From Marivivens sp. LCG002 (GTDB lineage: Bacteria; Pseudomonadota; Alphaproteobacteria; Rhodobacterales; Rhodobacteraceae): 64,000 bases of DNA. Position numbers and translations under genes: made by a program. Below the pieces are notes generated by a model. It was given only the letters and a program-made list of their open reading frames with translations, ran no database searches and was not told the origin of the DNA. Positions 61,101-64,000 of this stretch are shown piece by piece (the first letter of the stretch is position 1; every line of letters begins with the position of its first letter). The stretch covers positions 1,724,001 through 1,788,000 of the forward strand of contig NZ_CP127165.1 in the NCBI RefSeq assembly GCF_030264275.1. The letters are read 5' to 3'.

Positions 61101-62683
61101 GCTGCAAGGGCTTCGCTAGTGCTCTTCAAGAATAGTGGGTTAGAAAACTCTGGAGATAACCATGGTGTATTGGGGCGAGATATGCCCTTCTTGTCCAGGT
61201 ATTGGATCGCTGCCCGCTCCCTTTCTTCCGGAGTATGAAATCCTTGGATACGATACATAGGCAAGCTCTCTTGGAGGGCTTTGGGTATCGCGTAATCCGC
61301 GTATACATCACGGCAGGAGACAACAGCGGCCAAGTACGGATATGACTGGATCGAAGCAACGACAGTCGGCAGCCAGTGCTTCCAGTAATGAGCTCCGACG
61401 CCTTCATTGATGGCATCGATTAGAATTAGCGTTCGTGCACCCAGACGCTCCCCTACGGCATTGAGCAGTCCTAAAATCTCAACAGCGGAGTTGCCGTTAA
61501 TCCCCAGAAGTTGTCCAAGCTGGGTCCAGAAAGGAGCGTCACCAAAGTCGTGGCCCAACACCAATACCGTCGGTAAATCCTGCTCCACCCTCTTGGATGC
61601 GATTTGACCGAGCACGTGAGATTTTCCTGACCCCGCCTCTCCCAAAACGAGAGCGCATTGTTGGGCTTCGGCAATGAGACCTTTACCGGCAAGAGTGTCT
61701 CGGATTTCGTACACTGCCGAGCTAAGCTCCCTTAGGGAGTGGGAAACAACTTCTACCTTGCGTTTGTCCGCTTCATTCTGAGCTTCCTTGTCGATTGAAT
61801 AGAAAAGTCGTTGAACCTTTGACGTGTTCGAACTTAACCGGCTGGCCACATCAACCAACACTGCCCAGGTCCAAATTGTCCCAGGGGTGAATTGAACCAT
61901 GGGCTTAGATGATGTCAGCGTCTCCCAGTCTGTTTGCATCTCCTGTAAGAGGTCCTGATCTGGAACAATTTCAGTCGTGGTAAATTCGATATTTGGCACC
62001 CGGTTCTTCGTCAGACCGTCAATGGCGTCGTTCAGTGTTCGCCTCGTTTCAGGACCACGTACAATCGCGTCAAACAAGTCTTCTATGCTCACTTCCACAT
62101 GGTCATCCGGGTTGAAACGATCATCCAGTTTCAAAGTGGCTGATGAAACTTGGTTCTGGAACCAACGATTGTCCAAGACCTGTTCGCCAAACCAGTGTTC
62201 GCAAAGCGGTCCATTGCCCTCTGCCATAAGCTTATCGGCGAGTGCCGTCATACCCCAAAGTTCGAACTCCAGAGTGATCGAAAGCTTGGCGGCATCGGCT
62301 TTCCATTTGGCTACGTGGTCATCCCATTTCTTCTGCTGAGATTTACCTCTCGCCTTGGGCCCGCGATTGGGCGTCAGATCAAAGGGCAACGCGAAGATGT
62401 ATTTGACCAGTTCAGGATGTGTGGCGAGAGCCTGCGTCACAGATTTGTCCATCTGTCGCCACTGGGCATCTTCTAGGCTGCTGAAGAACTTGGATTGGTA
62501 TCCGACCTTCGAACCGTCATTGAGCAGCCACAAAGCTTCGACCCCGCCGTCACCGCCTCGCCCGTCGTTAGGTTGAAATTCGACGGCATCATCAACCTTT
62601 TCTCGCCTTGCTAGAACTTTCAGCAAGTCCTCAAATGAGTCCGTTTGACCTCGCCCGAAGTCATTTATTTTACTAAAATCCAT
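58175..62683 (-). CDS. Avs4-like nuclease-STAND ATPase (AVAST type 4)
   Basis: 1502 residues. N-terminal Mrr/PD-(D/E)xK-like nuclease: GGDGGVEAL with Asp45, then YQSKFF with Gln63/Lys65. A central STAND/NACHT-type ATPase follows: Walker A LGEAGSGKSHVLG at 347-359, Walker B LILIDAINEGVG at 419-430, sensor SCRDVYADYAIPK (Arg458). The C-terminal ~950 residues are helical and would sense the phage protein. The order and size match Avs4, which in E. coli and Klebsiella recognises phage portal protein, oligomerises and cuts DNA. One-gene system: no partner overlaps it. Integrase relic downstream, NYN-nuclease gene upstream on the same strand. Confidence 0.82.
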   Translation of the reverse strand: MDFSKINDFGRGQTDSFEDLLKVLARREKVDDAVEFQPNDGRGGDGGVEALWLLNDGSKVGYQSKFFSSLEDAQWRQMDKSVTQALATHPELVKYIFALPFDLTPNRGPKARGKSQQKKWDDHVAKWKADAAKLSITLEFELWGMTALADKLMAEGNGPLCEHWFGEQVLDNRWFQNQVSSATLKLDDRFNPDDHVEVSIEDLFDAIVRGPETRRTLNDAIDGLTKNRVPNIEFTTTEIVPDQDLLQEMQTDWETLTSSKPMVQFTPGTIWTWAVLVDVASRLSSNTSKVQRLFYSIDKEAQNEADKRKVEVVSHSLRELSSAVYEIRDTLAGKGLIAEAQQCALVLGEAGSGKSHVLGQIASKRVEQDLPTVLVLGHDFGDAPFWTQLGQLLGINGNSAVEILGLLNAVGERLGARTLILIDAINEGVGAHYWKHWLPTVVASIQSYPYLAAVVSCRDVYADYAIPKALQESLPMYRIQGFHTPEERERAAIQYLDKKGISRPNTPWLSPEFSNPLFLKSTSEALAAKGATEFPRGLNGVSQLMALYLDSFSTRMGVPTATSDEISRSLKRLVSAISLQMADDGQDFLAVDRANEIIANIIGNRSAPEGKTWLDVFIQTNLFRRDPPPYSEDDNPLFPPADLVRFSFQRFQDYLMADALVNKVLALSSDDDPSSAFAPSGPLGFLFYENDVGKCVRHQFAGLVAALSTIYPERVGTEFVLSLPNWEKHWLQDHPFQPAFAESFKWRQIDAFSDDTRTLLNGLDSGYVETLELLLEVSMTSGHPYNAHRLHDCLKRLPLAKRDSYWTQWINYSSREELSQIDRIVSWSLSAADENSDPRHVDLAAIVLTWSLSSSHMTLRDRATKALTSVFLRHGGVFETLLQKMQDCDDPYIIERLYAAAFGACCNDPEAGRLSSYSQLVYDAAFASGKPPVALLTRDYALGIIELAEFHGSTGSSVELNRCYHPFSTEPPLFGLTEGEVESTAKASGDEKIFRSAGSEWGDYGKHSIPRRVRDFLTTPLSEPAPKSKAELKQICYDEIVAGHQDRVDALEAYEEATRFPVEFVIRVVPSGEFLDESEPERSEEENHRDALRTSFEDLLTDDDRRKMSEVYFRDGLSNEDYERVNIQQCRWWIVKRAYELGWTKELFPRDGHGGGYSRHHNDLERIGKKYQRIALDELQARLADNYWSIQGWNSGPALYRHSHHDFRRNLEPTVLPNNPCLEKYLREADAWIIEPRIEIPEVSEVELLDWPMQHDPAASAVDIIRRHSPDGRDWLVLYDHVHDRDTYEETGRFSHNLRIEEFRFFQCVLVPRGKAENLAVHLQQQQEIDVWSFKPTEYVDGPYIGEAFWRDTWETTKFTDDIWKTPDDCPIAIPVASYQWESHLDKTLPDGLSTYLPQRWFAEELGLVKRSEDFRSWMRESGEEVFRVFMGGEDHQSGVVIDANVFDEYLAAHELEAIWLFIAERSAWPNGDNEQASRPRFEAAIWRDEKGWKSLKWVRDT

Positions 62684-62904
62684 ACACGCCCGCCCGAAAC
62701 ACCGCTTCTAATCATCTTGGAATTGTATATCGCAACCAGCACGGAGAAATAAGTGCAATCGGGTTGTTTAATTAGGTGGCCTCTATGCTGTGCAAACGAT
62801 ACCGCAGTGCAGCATAGAATAACTTCTTCAAAGTCCGCTTAGGGCCGGAAGCGACACGCCGGTTTGTATGCGAACTAATATTTCCCCGGCTTGCTAGTGC
62901 GTCG

Positions 62905-63543
62905 TCAGAGATTGGCCGCACTTGGCGCACCTATCACCTTATTGGTCAGCGCAAAGTTCAACCAAAGTCGCCCAGCGCGATAGCCACCGCGCACGAGATG
63001 ACCCTCAACTGTTACTTCTGGATACTGGTCAATCCAGTCTCGGAAGCGATCGTTGGTCACGATCTTGGCCTTCTGGTCCCGAGCTGCAGCGAGTATGACC
63101 TGATCAGCGGGCGTCGCCTTTGGGACAACCATCACGCGGGCAACCGGTAAACTCAACATCGCGGCAAGTTCTGCCTCACCTTGGTAACGGCCACAAAACT
63201 TGTAGCCGACATTGGCGTCGAACACGACGCAAGGCGCATAACCCTCTGCGGTCAAAAACTCTATCGTTTCCTGGACAGTCGCAAGGTCAGGATCCCCACC
63301 CTTCCAATGCATGATGTTCGAGCCATCCAAGATGATCCAGCGTTTTTGGGAAAAAAGCGAGACGCCATAGCCGCTGAACCGCTTTAGGAGCAGCAACAGG
63401 CTCGCAACTACGCTCGGAAAACCGATCAATAGGAGGTCATCAAGGCCCGGGACAAGCAGTGCGGCACAAAAGACCAAGAGGGATAGAAAGAAAATAAGGA
63501 ACAACATAGACACCAACCACCTAAATATACTCACCAAAAACAA
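62905..63543 (-). CDS. Membrane-anchored NYN-domain ribonuclease-like protein
   Basis: 212 residues. Two N-terminal helices (IFRWLVSMLFLIFFLSLLVFCAALLV and IGFPSVVASLLLLL) anchor it. From about residue 68 a NYN/Zc3h12a-like PIN domain follows: WIILDGSNIMHWKG, APCVVFDANVGYKF, VVPKATPADQVILAAARDQKAKIVTNDRFRDW. The four acidic residues expected at the active site (D of DGSN, D of DANVG, D of PADQ and D of TNDRFRDW) are present. Such proteins are RNA endonucleases. Its role is unknown; the gene lies 222 bases upstream of the Avs4-like gene, on the same strand, and could be part of the same unit or independent. Confidence 0.78.
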   Translation of the reverse strand: MFLVSIFRWLVSMLFLIFFLSLLVFCAALLVPGLDDLLLIGFPSVVASLLLLLKRFSGYGVSLFSQKRWIILDGSNIMHWKGGDPDLATVQETIEFLTAEGYAPCVVFDANVGYKFCGRYQGEAELAAMLSLPVARVMVVPKATPADQVILAAARDQKAKIVTNDRFRDWIDQYPEVTVEGHLVRGGYRAGRLWLNFALTNKVIGAPSAANL

Positions 63544-63624
63544 CGTCAGCCTCGATTGCGCAATCGGTTTCTATTTAGCCCAGTTGGCCTCGCCCCCACT
63601 TAGAGCAATTGTTCCATTTGACGC

Positions 63625-63650
63625 AAAAAAGGGCGACCCGAAGGCCGCCC
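63625..63650 (-). terminator. Rho-independent terminator of the beta-barrel gene
   Basis: On the minus strand GGGCGGCC, loop TTCG, GGTCGCCC, followed by TTTTTT, about 27 bases after the stop of the gene to the right. Confidence 0.85.
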
Positions 63651-63676
63651 TGTTACTCGTTACACTGGAGAAAGGT

Positions 63677-64000
63677 TCAGAAGCGTAATTCTGCCTGAAG
63701 GTTCAGACCGCGACGATTGACACCCCCGATGCGATCCAGACGGACGCTCGCATTGAGATTGGTTGAACCATCAATCGACGCTTGGTTGAGGCCAAGCTGA
63801 GCACCTGCACCGCAGTTCTTGGTCACGGCGCCCGCACCATAGTTGCGCTCACAAATGAGGCGAGGAGCAAAAGAAGCCGTAACCGGAGCCTCGCCAGAGC
63901 TTCCAAGCGAAATAGGAAAGAGGAACTCGGGCGTCGCAAGTAATTCAAGTGTATTTGTGTTACCGACAGATGTAGTGATGGAGGATGTTGCACCAGCAGC
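63677..64000 (-). CDS. C-terminal part of an outer-membrane beta-barrel protein
   Basis: Last 107 codons of a gene entering from the right edge, ending RRGLNLQAELRF and TGA. The alternating hydrophobic pattern (NTNTLELLATPEFLFPISLG, ITTSVGNTNTLEL, AQLGLNQASIDGSTNLNASVRLDRIGG) and a C-terminal Phe are those of barrel strands with the Bam signal, as in autotransporters or adhesins. Two cysteines (ICERNYG, NCGAG) may pair in a loop. Which family cannot be told without the N-terminal part. Confidence 0.7.
   Translation of the reverse strand, partial: AAGATSSITTSVGNTNTLELLATPEFLFPISLGSSGEAPVTASFAPRLICERNYGAGAVTKNCGAGAQLGLNQASIDGSTNLNASVRLDRIGGVNRRGLNLQAELRF

Noticed and set aside
1-64000. CRISPR arrays, tRNA and rRNA genes
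   Set aside because: No spaced direct repeats of the CRISPR kind and no tRNA or rRNA gene were recognised on reading both strands.

Overview
The window reads as accessory-rich DNA from an alphaproteobacterium, most likely the Rhodobacterales/Roseobacter group. The evidence is the set of sugar ABC and TRAP transporters, many ATGA-overlapping genes, RidA paralogs, short GC-rich terminators, and several small proteins of a type common in Rhizobiales and Rhodobacterales. The 30S protein S21 gene near the left end suggests chromosome rather than plasmid. The taxon is inferred from gene content; no rRNA or tRNA gene was seen.

Layout. 1-9.4 kb: start of a sugar ABC transporter coupled to its LacI regulator, a ParD-like/zeta toxin module, a lipoprotein, rpsU, a cysteine-less glutaredoxin, a YnfA-type membrane protein, a four-gene TetR/HlyD/ABC efflux operon with a clear palindromic operator, and a RidA protein. 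9.7-19.8 kb: a surface polysaccharide locus with GDP-mannose and GDP-L-fucose synthesis (manC, gmd, fcl), a truncated UDP-glucose dehydrogenase, and visibly AT-rich genes for glycosyltransferases, a flippase, an acetyltransferase, a sulfotransferase and a polymerase. 19.9-25.2 kb: decayed insertion sequences (IS3 type twice, IS5 type once) around a kinase-like gene and a YafY regulator/RidA pair. 25.4-34.5 kb: a block with a Crp/Fnr regulator, an HflK/HflC-like SPFH pair, a membrane-tethered protein with five Cys/Trp repeats, a transglutaminase-like protein, two paralogs of an unrecognised family and several small proteins. 35-40.4 kb: an AraC fragment, a PhyH-type oxygenase, a cupin/AraC pair and a MarR/isochorismatase/GNAT group.

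41-45.3 kb holds a Gabija-like anti-phage pair (class 2 OLD nuclease plus UvrD-type helicase), preceded by an IS30 relic. 45.6-49.5 kb: a methyltransferase divergent from an iron-chelate-type ABC importer. An apparently intact IS1182 transposase follows a LysR gene. 52.5-57.6 kb: a TRAP transporter operon with an alpha/beta hydrolase and a tautomerase-like gene under a divergent LysR gene with a 10-bp-arm palindrome between them. 57.7-62.7 kb: a tyrosine-recombinase relic next to a 1502-residue nuclease-STAND ATPase resembling Avs4 (AVAST type 4). The right end has a membrane-tethered NYN nuclease and the C-terminus of an outer-membrane beta-barrel protein.

Two multi-kb segments look like defence-island DNA (Gabija-like and Avs4-like). 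The best candidate for something not yet described is the 25.4-34.5 kb SPFH / Cys-repeat / transglutaminase block, whose genes look like one envelope-associated unit.
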